The position numbers and the translations under genes were made by a program. This document shows positions 35,378 through 45,442 of a DNA stretch of 64,000 nucleotides, in pieces (position 1 is the stretch's first letter; each line of letters starts with the position of its first letter). Source of the DNA: Emydura subglobosa (lineage: Eukaryota > Chordata > Testudines > Chelidae); the NCBI GenBank assembly GCA_007922225.1, contig ML679941.1, positions 55,205,849 to 55,269,848 on the forward strand. Direction: 5' to 3'. The notes under the pieces are model-generated. The model saw only the letters and a program-made list of their open reading frames with translations, was not told where the DNA came from and searched no databases.

Positions 35378-37498
35378 ATGGTCGAGTTCAGGATCCTGAT
35401 GAAAGGAAGGAAGGAGAGCAGCAGGATACGGACCATGGACTTCAGAAAAGCGGACTTTGACTCCCTCAGGGAACTGATGAGCAGGATTCTCTGGGAGGCT
35501 AATATGAGGGGGAAAGGAACCCAAGAGAGCTGGCTGTTTTTTAAAGAGACCTTATTGAGGGCACAAGAGCAAACCATCCCGATGTGCGGAAAGAATAGCA
35601 AATATGGTAGGCGTCCAGCTTGGCTTAACAAAGATGTCCTTGGCGAACTTAAACGCAAAAAAGAAGCTTACAAGAAGTGGAAGCTTGGTCAGGTGACTAG
35701 GGAGGATTATATAAACACTGCTCGAAAGTGCAGGAATGAAATCAGGAAGGCCAAAGCGCAATTGGAGTTGCAGCTAGCAAGGGACGTGAAGGGGAACAAG
35801 AAGGGTTTCTACAGGCATGTTGCCAACAAGAGGAAAATTCGGGAAAGAGTGGGCCCCTTAAAGAATGAGGGGGGCGACCTAGTGACGGAGGATGTGGAGA
35901 AAGCTGAGGTACTCAATGCCTTTTTTGCCTCTGTCTTCACAGACAAGATCAGCTCCCAGACTGCTGTACTGGGTGGCACAGAATGGGAAGGAGGCAAACA
36001 TCCCACAGTGCTGAAGGAACGGGTCCAAGACTATTTAGAAGGATTGGACATACACAAGTCCATGGGGCCGGATGCAATGCTGAGGGAGTTGGCTGAGGTG
36101 ATTTCAGAGCCATTGGCTATTATCTTTGAAAGCTCGTGGCAACAGGGGGAGGTCCCTGAAGACTGGAAAAAAGCAAATATAGTGCCCATCTTCAAAAAAG
36201 GGAGGAAAGAGGATCCAGGGAACTACAGACTGGTCAGCCTCACCTCAATCCCTGGAAAAATCATGGAGCAGGTCCTTAAGGAATCCATTTTAAGGCACTT
36301 GGAGGAGAGGAAGGTGATCAGGAACAGTCAACACGGATTCACCAACGGAAAGTCATGCCTGACCAACCTGATTGCTTTCTATGATGAGGTGACTGGCTCT
36401 GTGGATGTAGGGAAGGCGGTGGATGTGATATACCTTGACTTTAGCAAAGCTTTTGATACTGTCTCGCACAGTATTCTTATCAGCAAGTTAAAGAAGTATG
36501 GGTTGGATGAATGGACTATAAAATGGATAGAGAACTGGCTAGAGCATAGGGCTCAACGTGTAGTGATCAATGGCTCCATGTCTAGCTGGCAACCGGTCAC
36601 AAGTGGAGTTCCCCAGGGGTCTGTCCTGGGGCCGGTTTTGTTCAACATCTTTATTAATGATCTGGAGGATGGGGTAGATTGCACCCTCAGCAAGTTTGCG
36701 GACGACACTAAGCTGGGGGGAGTGGTAGATACCCTGGAGGGTAGGGATAGGATACAGAGTGACCTAAACAAACTGGAGGATTGGGCCAAAAAAAATCTAA
36801 TGAGGTTCAACAAGGACAAGTGCAGAGTCCTCCACTTAGGAAGGAAGAATCCCATGCACAGCTATAGACTGGGGACCGACGAGCTGGGCAGCAGCTCTGC
36901 AGAAAAGGACCTGGGGGTAATGGTGGATAAAAAGCTGGATATGAGTCAGCAGTGTGCCCTGGTTGTCAAGAAGGCTAATGGAATATTGGGCTGCATTAGG
37001 AGGGGCATTGCCAGCAGGTCACGGGAAGTGATTATTCCCCTCTATTCGGCATTGGTGAGGCCACATTTAGAATACTGTGTCCAGTTTTGGGCCCCCCACT
37101 ACAAAAAAGATGTGGACAATTTGGAGAGAGTGCAGCGGAGGGCAACCAAAATGATTAGGGGGCTGGAGCACAGGACTTATGAGGAGAGGCTGAGGGAACT
37201 GGGCTTGTTTAGTCTGCAAAAGAGAAGAGTGAGGGGGGATTTGATAGCAGCTTTTAACTACCTGAAAGGGGGTTCCAGGGAGGATGGGGCTAGGCTGTTC
37301 TCGGTGGTGGCAGATGACAGAACAAGGAGCAACGGTCTCAAGTTGCAGGGGGGGAGGTCTAGGTTGGACATTAGGAAAAAGTTTTTTACTAGGAGGGTGG
37401 TGAAGCATTGGAATGGGTTACCTAGGGAGGTGGTGGAATCTCCATCCTTAGAGGTTTTTAAGCTGAGGCTTGACAAAGCCCTGGTTGGGATGATATAG
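35378..37498 (+). CDS. CR1 ORF2 protein (endonuclease C-term remnant + reverse transcriptase), open
   Basis: This 706-codon frame is the RT part of CR1 ORF2, which copies element RNA into DNA at the target site. The SDH motif of the endonuclease lies just upstream of the ATG in the same frame, which is open from about 35333, so the ATG is an internal Met and not the native start. RT signs: [14 protein letters not shown] (from residue 259), [16 protein letters not shown] (from 319), first catalytic Asp in [10 protein letters not shown] (D354), [11 protein letters not shown] (from 409) and FADDTKLGG with D442 and D443. The C-terminal [20 protein letters not shown] block follows. All three catalytic Asp residues remain. 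Full-length CR1 ORF2 is roughly 900-1000 residues. Compared with the consensus as I recall it, about four residues are missing after KSMGPDA, near 36078. Without its endonuclease and promoter it should not be autonomous. Confidence 0.88.
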   Translation: MVEFRILMKGRKESSRIRTMDFRKADFDSLRELMSRILWEANMRGKGTQESWLFFKETLLRAQEQTIPMCGKNSKYGRRPAWLNKDVLGELKRKKEAYKKWKLGQVTREDYINTARKCRNEIRKAKAQLELQLARDVKGNKKGFYRHVANKRKIRERVGPLKNEGGDLVTEDVEKAEVLNAFFASVFTDKISSQTAVLGGTEWEGGKHPTVLKERVQDYLEGLDIHKSMGPDAMLRELAEVISEPLAIIFESSWQQGEVPEDWKKANIVPIFKKGRKEDPGNYRLVSLTSIPGKIMEQVLKESILRHLEERKVIRNSQHGFTNGKSCLTNLIAFYDEVTGSVDVGKAVDVIYLDFSKAFDTVSHSILISKLKKYGLDEWTIKWIENWLEHRAQRVVINGSMSSWQPVTSGVPQGSVLGPVLFNIFINDLEDGVDCTLSKFADDTKLGGVVDTLEGRDRIQSDLNKLEDWAKKNLMRFNKDKCRVLHLGRKNPMHSYRLGTDELGSSSAEKDLGVMVDKKLDMSQQCALVVKKANGILGCIRRGIASRSREVIIPLYSALVRPHLEYCVQFWAPHYKKDVDNLERVQRRATKMIRGLEHRTYEERLRELGLFSLQKRRVRGDLIAAFNYLKGGSREDGARLFSVVADDRTRSNGLKLQGGRSRLDIRKKFFTRRVVKHWNGLPREVVESPSLEVFKLRLDKALVGMI

Positions 37499-37563
37499 CT
37501 GAGGTTAGTCCTGCTTTGAGCAGGGGGTTGGACTAGATGACCTCCTGAGGTCCCTTCCAACTC

Positions 37564-37587
37564 TATGATTCTATGATTCTATGATTA
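37564..37587 (+). repeat. CR1 3'-terminal octamer repeats
   Basis: Three copies of ATTCTATG/ATGATTCT in tandem form the CR1 3' end, the sequence recognised by its RT at integration. They set the 3' boundary of the insertion. Confidence 0.9.
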
Positions 37588-39175
37588 GTTCAAGCATGAA
37601 ATGTATGCCAGATAAAGTGTTTGGCTTTCTATAATGTATACATTTTAATTAATACAATTGTTATATTAAAATACTTGGAGATGTGTAATATTGTTAAGTC
37701 CAGACAGTTTGCTTCATGCTGTACAAGACGCAAAATATGATGACCTCGCATCCAGTCTCTACCCGCTCTCCTGGCACAGATCTGGACAGCATACAGAGAA
37801 CTCAGGTGTGTATGGGGGAAATAGTTCTGTGAAGAGGGCTGAGCCCCAAGGCTCTGTGGAAGATCTACTTGACCTCTCTAAACACAGATATACTGGGGCA
37901 CAGTTTGGCTCATTATAAATGTTATGGTCTCATTGTTTGTAGAAGGGAGTCTTTAGGGGAGATCTGAATGAAGGGTGGGTAACGGCTTGGCAGACAGGAA
38001 TAGAGAGCGCATGTGGGAAAAGGCACAAAGACAGCTGAGGGAGAAATAGGCCAATCAGCTTATTAAAAAATATATCCATCTTGTTCAACATCTGATGTTA
38101 TCATATTAAAGAGACATCAGAGAAGTAGAAAATGTTTATCTTGTCTTAGGGTTCTATACAGTGCCTACCTCTGTGGTATCTTTAGGAATGTAAATAATAT
38201 GTCTTTAGGAATGTAAATAGTATTAAAATTCATGGCATTACTGAGTGGGTTTCGGAGGGGGAATTTAACATGGAGAGGGAATTTGTGTAGGAAGATAAGA
38301 GAAGACAGGAAGGTGAAGCTGGTTTGGAAGGGTGAGGAGAAGAGCTCTGGAAACAGAAAGGGGGATGTTGAAATATGTATACATACAAATATTAAAGGAT
38401 GTACTTCTCAAACGATCCTAAGCAGGCAATTACTGGTGCCATGAACAAATCACTCCTGCTTATCTCTTGTGACTTAGGATGTGGTGAGAATCTCTATTGG
38501 GAATGAGAGCTTTGTTTTGTACAGTTGGGAGGGAACATCACTACTCTTTATGAAAACAAATATTTATATTCAGCATTGCCATCAGGAAAAAAATGATGCC
38601 AGAAAGGTACATACTATTACAAATGTAATTCAGATCTTACTGTATACTTTTTTGAAAAGTAAATAGTCTGAAATATGATATTATCAAGATAGGGGCCAAA
38701 TGACTGGGGAAAAAGGACAGAATGAAAAAGCACAAGGAGGATGAAAGGAGGGCAGAAGATTTAAGGATAAATCCTGCTCTTGGAGGTGCAGATATTGAAA
38801 ATTGAAAACAACATAAGAAACCCCATAAACTAATGTGGAACCTGTGTAATGTGGGTGGATCAGAGAAGACTTCACCATAGCACATGGATGTGCCGGCAGT
38901 ATGCACAGCTAATGTGATGAGGGATGTATTACAGTCAAAGGGGAAAAGGAATGTGGGGTGGTCCACAATCCAGCAAAAATATACGTTACTATCCACAGCA
39001 GATATAGAAAGTATACTGTTCCTGGTGAAAGGAGCAATAAAAAGGACCTCACAGAACTTGTGTGGACCTGTAAGGGGAGACACTGCCCTGCTACTATATT
39101 CTTAGTTTCGATACGTGTGCAGTCACATGCCGTTACTGAAACTGATCAAAATGTTTGCTATAAAGTGAGGATTTA
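37588..39175. other. No gene recognised; contains a 23-bp tandem duplication
   Basis: Intergenic DNA. At 38179-38224 two units starting TCTTTAGGAATGTAAATA follow each other with one or two changes. Frames of up to 148 codons near 38637-39083 on the minus strand show no motifs I recognise. Confidence 0.45.
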
Positions 39176-39176
39176 G

Positions 39177-39219
39177 GACCAGATTTTTAGGCACCTAAAG
39201 ACCTTTAAATATCTGGCCC
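39177..39219. repeat. Short palindromic TAGGCACCTAA repeat
   Basis: The 43-base segment begins GACCAGATTTTTAGGCACCT and ends TTTAAATATCTGGCCC; the outer bases are inverted copies. It is a minimal member of the TAGGCACCTAA family also seen at 4412-4640 and in the 42-kb foldback element. Confidence 0.5.
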
Positions 39220-40346
39220 TTAGCCTATAGAGCGAAGGAGTAGATTTTAGCACAGTGGGTGTTGTATATAGAAAATATACCACAGTGTAAGTAAAGGCTG
39301 TAATTCCAGTTTGGAGTCTGATAACAAACATTGGCTTTTATTTACCTGGTTCATTCGGTCACCAAAACACCTTGATTGAAATTACTACCTTAGTAAAACT
39401 GGTGATGCATTATTTATGACATGATACTTTAATTGAAACTATACTAAAATCATAGCTTCATATAATGTTTTTATGAAGAGAAAGTTATGGGTCAAGATAG
39501 TCCTCTCCTCAGCCCTTCCCTCCCACTGAGAAACCCACAGGAAATTTCATGAGGGTACACTTTGTAGAGTTTCCAGAGAGTCATCATTCCTTCAGGCAGA
39601 AGGGATGGTGCAAGAGGCATGGTCTCCCAACCCTGCCATCCTGGGATCCATGTTGAAAGGAAGCCTCAGTGGCACAAATGCCGTGGTGTCTGCTGTGTTG
39701 TGGTTTCTTCAGGATGAATTCCTTATGACCATGCAGTAGTAGCCACAAAGAGGATCAGCAGGCATTAATGGTGCTTCCACGGGTCAACAATACAGCAAAC
39801 AGCACCTGGTCCCTAGCGTCATCCCCCAGTTCCAACCCTTTACGCTGCCCCCAAATAACACACAGGGACTAGCAACTGGGGATAGGGGGAAAGAGCTAAT
39901 GCTATAGAGTGGCAGATGTCCAAGCATAATAACAAACCTATGATCTGATAGCGAAACAGAAGTGCAAAGCACATAATAATAGAGAAGTGTCTAAATTCCA
40001 GATTGCCACCCACTAGCTATTTCAACTCTGGAATTTACAGCCAAACCCACCCCTCCACACTTACTTGATGAAATCCATGCTGTCTACTGGAGGGGGTCGG
40101 GGGTTTCCTGACAACATAGTATATATCTAAAATGCTGAACAAGTTGGGAAAATATTTAATGAGTTAATCCTATACTGCAAATGAAATTAATTTAACTGCA
40201 TATCTTCAATTCCATTTTATGGACTAAAAAACCAAACTGTTACACAAGCTGAATTTTTTTCAGCCAATGATCTTTTCAGGAAAAATGATAGTACAACTAA
40301 AAAAAACCATACATCCAGTCCTGCAATACTTTTAATATTTGTTGTA
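39220..40346. other. No feature recognised
   Basis: Intergenic; nothing supported. Confidence 0.4.
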
Positions 40347-40777
40347 CAGAGTTGGTCAAAACAATTTCAATGGAACAGTTTTCTGGCAGAAAATGCAGCT
40401 TTGTTGAAATTGAAATGTTTCACAGGAACATGTTAATTCATTGAAATTCTATAGCAAAAAATGTCAATGTTTTGTTTTGATAATACTGAAATATTTTGAT
40501 TAGATCAAAACATTTCATTTTGACTATCATTTTGATTCATTTTGTTTCTTTTATATTATATTACAATATTATTTTAATATTTTATTATACTATGTAACAT
40601 ATTTAATATTTTAATATACTATACAAGTCAAAAATGATTTTAATGGTTCTGAATTAAATTTTCTTCTGAATGTTTGTTCCACTGAAATTCCAATTTTTTG
40701 TTATAATTCAGAACATTTTTTTTTTCAAAATTTCAGCATTTCCCACAGAACAGAAATTCCAGTTTCTAATCAACTCT
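40347..40777. repeat. AT-rich MITE family, copy 3 (best ends)
   Basis: It begins CAGAGTTGGTCAAAACAATT and ends AATTCCAGTTTCTAATCAACTCT, giving degraded inverted ends with AGAGTTG / CAACTCT outermost. The interior is AT-rich with TTGAAAT/ATTTCAA tracts and a simple ATATTTTAATATT region at 40555-40625. It is non-coding. Confidence 0.55.
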
Positions 40778-41615
40778 AATGTCATGCAATATTTACACTA
40801 TAAACACACAACACTAATTAGCTCAATAGTAGCTCTAAACACTAAAGCCTTAGATGTCGTAGTTGTGCTTGATTAGTTACTGGCACTCTTGTCACCAAGT
40901 CTGTATTGAACAATTCCTATCATAGAGTTAGGGGGCATAATGCTATTGGAAGTATTATTGTTTGCATAAAACTAAGTTCCTGACCACTTGTAGCCATTGA
41001 AAAATCCCATTGCACTTTTTGAAAAGAACGAGGTTTGTCTCAGACAAATTATAACAATGTAATGTCCTTTAATAACATACTGGATTTTTGGTCCAGTAAC
41101 TCAGAAATGAGCACCCCCTACTGAACAACCAGCATTATTTCCTACAGCATTTTTGTTTTTTTCTCGGTTTCCTATGCCATAACCTGCTTGCTTTGTGAGC
41201 CCTGATAAGATTACAACATGAAATGATATGGCTGTCAGCAGCCTTAAACACCCAGACTAGATGGTATGATGTGCTCCATTTTATCTTTAAGATCTTAAGT
41301 ATCGAGCCTGACGGATCATTTAATTGAGCCAATTCTAGTGCAGAAAGCCATTATTTCCTGTGATTACAGAACAGGTAAGAATGAATAACAAATAAGTGTT
41401 CTCCAAACACAGACAAACATATTTAAAAGTAAAAAGGCAATCTTTGAATAAAAAACAAATAGCATATGCTAACCCCCTACGGAAAGGCACTTAGTTATAG
41501 GGGGTTTGAGGATCCCTGGAATTCATTTTTTTAAACTCCATGTTACTGGGACAAGAGATTGTAAGTCCCTACCACAAATTTATAGTTTATTTTTATGTTG
41601 TCATCTAGCTATCTA

Positions 41616-41618
<3 letters not shown>

Positions 41619-41650
<32 letters not shown>

Positions 41651-41666
41651 AGAGAGAGAGAGAGAG
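41619..41666. repeat. Poly-A plus (GA)n tract
   Basis: About 29 A residues are followed directly by about ten GA units. The chance frame here simply encodes Lys and Arg-Glu runs. No retroposon body is recognisable upstream. Confidence 0.9.
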
Positions 41667-41825
41667 GTTAATCTCTTTAGACACTGCCTAATTAACGTAC
41701 ATTTGCAAATCCATCAAATTTATCATTTTATTTTGACATCAAAAAAGGCACCATTTCATTTTTCTGAATAAAGAAAGGGAAATATAACTCTGTAGCTTGG
41801 CTTATATACACTCAAAGATTTAAGT

Positions 41826-41960
41826 CAGTGTTTCTCAACCTGGAGGGCTGCAAACCCGTGGGATGGGGGGAGGGAGTTGTGAGACTGGCTTAGGGAAGTC
41901 ATGGACTCAGGCTGTCAGCCCCAGGCAGTGGGGCTTGGGTGGCTTCAGCCCCCTACCTTT
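41826..41960. mobile_element. hAT element end fragment
   Basis: It starts CAGTGTTTCTCAACCTGGAG, the hAT (Charlie-like) terminus seen also at 52994. GC-rich sequence with GGCTTGGGTGGCTTCAGCC follows. The other end is absent; the element is cut where the 42-kb foldback element begins. Confidence 0.55.
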
Positions 41961-41989
41961 TCAAAACGTAAGTTCCACTTTTACTTGCG

Positions 41990-43337
41990 ATGGGTGAGAT
42001 CCATGGTGGGACTTAGGTGTTGCAACAGTGAGCATCACAGCACCTAACTTTTAGGCACCTAGAAAAATCACAGAAACTTCTCTGCAATCCACAAAGCCAG
42101 AGTTAGGTGCCTTGGCTCCCTATAAAAGGGGAGCGAGGGGTACCTTAGAATGTGATCCACAAAAGCCAGCATGCAGAGCTGCTGATACAAGCCAATGGGA
42201 CATGCTGACAAGGGGGGTTTGGCCCCACGTCTCTCACAGAGAGGCACCTAACCCAGGGTTCAGGGAGGCACCTATCTCTGCTTGCAATCCATGGATAGGA
42301 CCCCCCCCCCCCCCACACACACACACACCCTCTGGAAGTCAGGCAGCTTAGGCACCTCAAGCATTTCTGATATAAATGAGTTAGCAGCCTGCCTCGCTCC
42401 AGACAAAAGAGGAGGGTGGGGGTGCTGCCCTTAAAAATCCTGCGGATAGAGCACTCCCCTGGGACAGAGAAGACTCGGGTTCAATCCTTTCTCTTTACCA
42501 GAGGGCTAGAAAGGATTTGAACAGGGCTCTCACACAGGAGTGTTCTAACCACGGAGCTACATGCTAGTCTGAGATAACGGCCTTCAGTCTCTCCTCTTGA
42601 AGCTGTTCCACTGTGAATAAATAATTAAAGAGTGATTGGAGCACTGCCCTACAGAGCCACTTTCACGCTTTCTCTTCCTCCCTGCTCTTCTTCCTCCCCT
42701 CAGTGACTGTTCTATTGTGGATAAGCACTTAAATAGTTGTTGGGCCAGAGAGAGAGAATGGCTCTCTATCCCAGTGGTTAGGACACTGAGGTAGGAAACC
42801 CCGGTTCCACTCCCCCTGCTCCAGTCACTCTATCATTATTTATTCACAGCAGAACAGCTTCAACAGGAGAGAATGAAAGCCTTCCCCCATGTCAGAATAT
42901 CCCAAGGCTCAGTGGTTAAAGCACTGCTCTGAAAGATATGAAACCCCTCCCCTTCAAATCCTTTTTCCATCTCAAGTAGAGAGGGGAGGATTATACCTGG
43001 GCCTCCCACTGGGCTGAAAGTTATGAGGTGGGGAGAATGCACACACCCTGGATTTCAAACGGAACCTGATCCGGTAGGGGCTGAGGTGGAAGGTAGGTGT
43101 CCAGGTGCCTACAGGGAGGTAGCAGAGCACATGCACAGAGGCAAGAACGTAGGTACCTAGGGAACATTTACTCTGAAAATTTAGCCTCCATATGAGCTTA
43201 GGCACCTGCCAGGTTCAGTGGGAATTTTGTGAATCACAGTGAAGCCAAAACTGGGACTTTGGTGCCTAAACTTCAGACATAGGCACCTACTTCTGGAGTT
43301 TAGGCACCTAAGTACCTTTGTGGATCTGGACCTATAT
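41990..43337. mobile_element. Foldback DNA element with several tRNA-like modules
   Basis: The outer ends (GATCCATGGTGGGACTTAGG left; complement of CCTAAGTACCTTTGTGGATC right) are inverted copies with nearby TAGGCACCTA repeats. Inside, 42598-42636 (GAAGCTGTTCCACTGTGAAT...) and 42826-42864 (...ATTCACAGCAGAACAGCTTC) are inverted copies. Around them lie tRNA-like blocks: forward at 42444-42487 (GGATAGAGCACT, box B GGTTCAATCC), reversed at 42513-42560 (GGATTTGAAC, CTAACCAC), forward at 42771-42813 and forward at 42908-42961. No transposase is present. It resembles a composite turtle MITE that I recall only loosely. A C/CA-repeat tract sits at 42301-42328. Confidence 0.6.
42301..42328. repeat. Poly-C / (CA)n microsatellite
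   Basis: Fourteen C residues pass into about seven CA units, inside the foldback element. Confidence 0.9.
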
Positions 43338-43692
43338 CACCTAAGATGATCCCTTCCACCTGTAGTTACCATAGTTACTGGTTAATAGCAATTGTTGCAC
43401 TTTAGTGCTCAATTTCTTTAACATCAGATGAGATCATCAGTATCACAGATAACTACATTGTATTCCCCATTGTCAGGTCCTTTCCTGCTGAAGTTTGCCA
43501 GAAGATTGCAAATCAAGCTTACCATATATTACTGACATAGTTTCCATGGTGAAGAACCACAAATTATAGGTACAGAGAACTGATTTCACATGTCACTGGA
43601 ATTAAGCCTTGCAGAAGGTATAATCTGTTTAGTAGTATTTAACAATCTAATAATTTGAGATCAGAATTGAAGAATTTTTTGTTCAATTGCAG
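43338..43692. other. No feature recognised
   Basis: Short intergenic or intronic stretch upstream of the candidate exon at 43693. Confidence 0.35.
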
Positions 43693-43747
43693 ACCATAGC
43701 AAGAGATCTCAGTAAACTGAGTCCAGTTGCCCAGATTGGCAATGGAG
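43693..43747 (+). other. Candidate coding exon, 55 bp (unidentified protein)
   Basis: The segment is preceded by a good acceptor (TTTTTTGTTCAATTGCAG) and followed by a strong donor (GGAG then GTAAGA). The frame through it is open and reads TIARDLSKLSPVAQIGNGG (the last Gly codon spans the junction), starting in phase 0 and ending in phase 1. The peptide looks natural in composition, but I cannot assign it to a known protein and no partner exon was found in the window. It may be a real exon of a gene with very long introns, or a chance match. Confidence 0.3.
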
Positions 43748-44768
43748 GTAAGATGCTGGGTAGAGCTAGTAGAAAAACAAATTTGTCCCTATTATTTTTC
43801 CCCCGGCCCCAAATCTTACAAATAAGTGCAATAGGACATTATTGCCTACAAATGGTTACCTTTATTTTCAGCTTCAAGAGCCAGAACCAATCTCTAACAG
43901 TGAAGTGCCTTCTTGCACTGATTCAGGAATGACTCAGAAGGAAGCATGTCAGTTCATGAGTCGCCACATTACCTTCCCTGGAACATGTGTTTTATAACCG
44001 GTGTCTCCCATCTCAATAATGACCAGGCCCAGCCTTACATAACTTGTGAGCACTGATGAGATCACAGCAAAAAGTGGTGTGGCTATCAACCAGAGATATA
44101 GTTAGAGCCTTTTCAGCTTCTTTGAAGTTTCAACACCAAAATACTTTGTACACTACATTTTTGTTTTTGATAATGAAAAGCAATGCTTAAGCTCTGGTGT
44201 GAGTTTGTAAGGCTTGAAAGACTATAACACTATAGATAAAACACTATTTATATTGCATCAGAATGATTATCATGATAATAACCAGGAAAGGGGTTATAAC
44301 CTTGGTAGATTTACAAAAACTATTATTTAGACCCTGGGGTAAAAAACTGTGGTCTATAATTCTTAGAAAACTGGAAGGTCACATGGTACTGTTTCTTCCT
44401 CCTTACTTCCAGTTGTGTCTAGAGGCATCCAAACTTTGCAAAGAAGCACAAGGACACCTATAAAACAGCTGGAAATGAGGAAGAGCTAGCATCTATAAGG
44501 GCCATGGCTGCATAAGAGAAGGGGAGGAAACAGGAACTGCCTTTAGAGAGCTGCTTCTAGCTAGCCTCACCTTGTCTGTGAGAGGACTTTAGACTATCCA
44601 AGCGCTGTCCTCAATTTGATATCCCTTTCCTAAACAAATGTTCCTTGTGTAGATAAATATTTTTTGTTTTAGTGTGGGTCAGATTTTCTGACTCTGCTTT
44701 CTTAGTAAGGAAAGGATAAAAAAAAAAAAGCAGCAGCAATTAGATGATTCTAAACTAGCTAAGTTAGA
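43748..44768. other. No feature recognised
   Basis: Intergenic or intronic; nothing supported. Confidence 0.35.
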
Positions 44769-44889
44769 ATTTGGAGCAGCACCAGGTATATCAAGCAGGA
44801 GATCTACCCCCAAGGATGGGGTGTAGGGAAGAAAGAAGAGGATGAGCTTGAGTGCAGACATACCAGGATCCATGTCAACTGTCCAGTGC
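44769..44889 (+). repeat. Inverted duplication, left arm
   Basis: This 121-base arm (TTTGGAGCAGCACCAGGTAT ... CATGTCAACTGTCCAGTGC) is the reverse complement of 45323-45442 with about five differences, so near 96% identical. The flanks outside and inside the arms do not match, which defines the ends sharply. Confidence 0.9.
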
Positions 44890-45322
44890 TAAACTTGCTA
44901 ATTTGAACTAAGGAACCAGGAAAAGAAAAGTTACTGGGAGGTGAGGGGAGGCAGAGATGGGTCACAGTGATAGAGCCTTTTTCGAGCGTCAGCTCTCTCA
45001 GTTTGGAATGGGAAAAGAAGAAGAAAAATGGGGAAAAGAGGAAGAGCCTTTACTCGTGCAAGTGCCTCTCCAATGAGAAAGAGAACTTCTATGTAAACTC
45101 TATTCCTTCCTTTGATACTCTGTTGCCTGAGCTGTCCTCTTGAATATCAAGAGCAATTTCTCAGTGGCCTCTGCCTTTTAGTATCCTGTTTGATTTCCTC
45201 AGGGCAGGAATGGGCTAATGCTAGAGTGTGCATTAGGAACCTCTTGTGCTTTCCCAATGGACATCATTTCAATCCAAGCGGTGAAAAGCTGAGGCAGAAG
45301 ACACTCTGCTGTCTGAAATCTG
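44890..45322. other. Spacer between inverted arms
   Basis: The 433-base loop is purine-rich on its left side (AAGAAGAAAAATGGGGAAAA) and has no gene or repeat I recognise. Confidence 0.5.
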
Positions 45323-45442
45323 GCATTGGACAGTTGACATGGATCCTGGTATGTCTGCACTCAAGCTCATCCTCTTCATTCTTCCCTATACCCCATGCTT
45401 GGGGGTAGATCTCCTGCTTGATATATCTGGTGCTGCTCCAAA
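45323..45442 (-). repeat. Inverted duplication, right arm
   Basis: The complement of the left arm at 44769-44889. Read on the plus strand here, and on the minus strand in the left arm, the sequence gives near-identical short frames (MDPGMSALKLIL then PYTP), a by-product of the duplication and not evidence for a gene. Confidence 0.9.

Larger units (their letters stand above)
35345..37587 (+). mobile_element. CR1 LINE, young, 5'-truncated with intact ORF2 remainder
   Basis: Similarity starts near 35350 inside the end of the endonuclease domain ([10 protein letters not shown]) and continues without interruption to the 3'UTR (GGTTGGACTAGATGACCTCC) and the terminal ATTCTATG repeats at 37564-37587. 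The element lost its 5' end, as most CR1 copies do. The unbroken frame and clean 3' end, compared with the three decayed copies in the window, mark it as the most recent CR1 insertion here. Confidence 0.92.

Noticed and set aside
38637..39083. Minus-strand frame of 148 codons
   Set aside because: No recognisable domain, low-complexity Phe/Ser-rich translation, and no conserved start context.
42444..42961. Functional tRNA genes
   Set aside because: The box A and box B-like motifs occur without acceptor-stem pairing or a proper anticodon arm, and they are repeated in alternating orientation inside a repeat.
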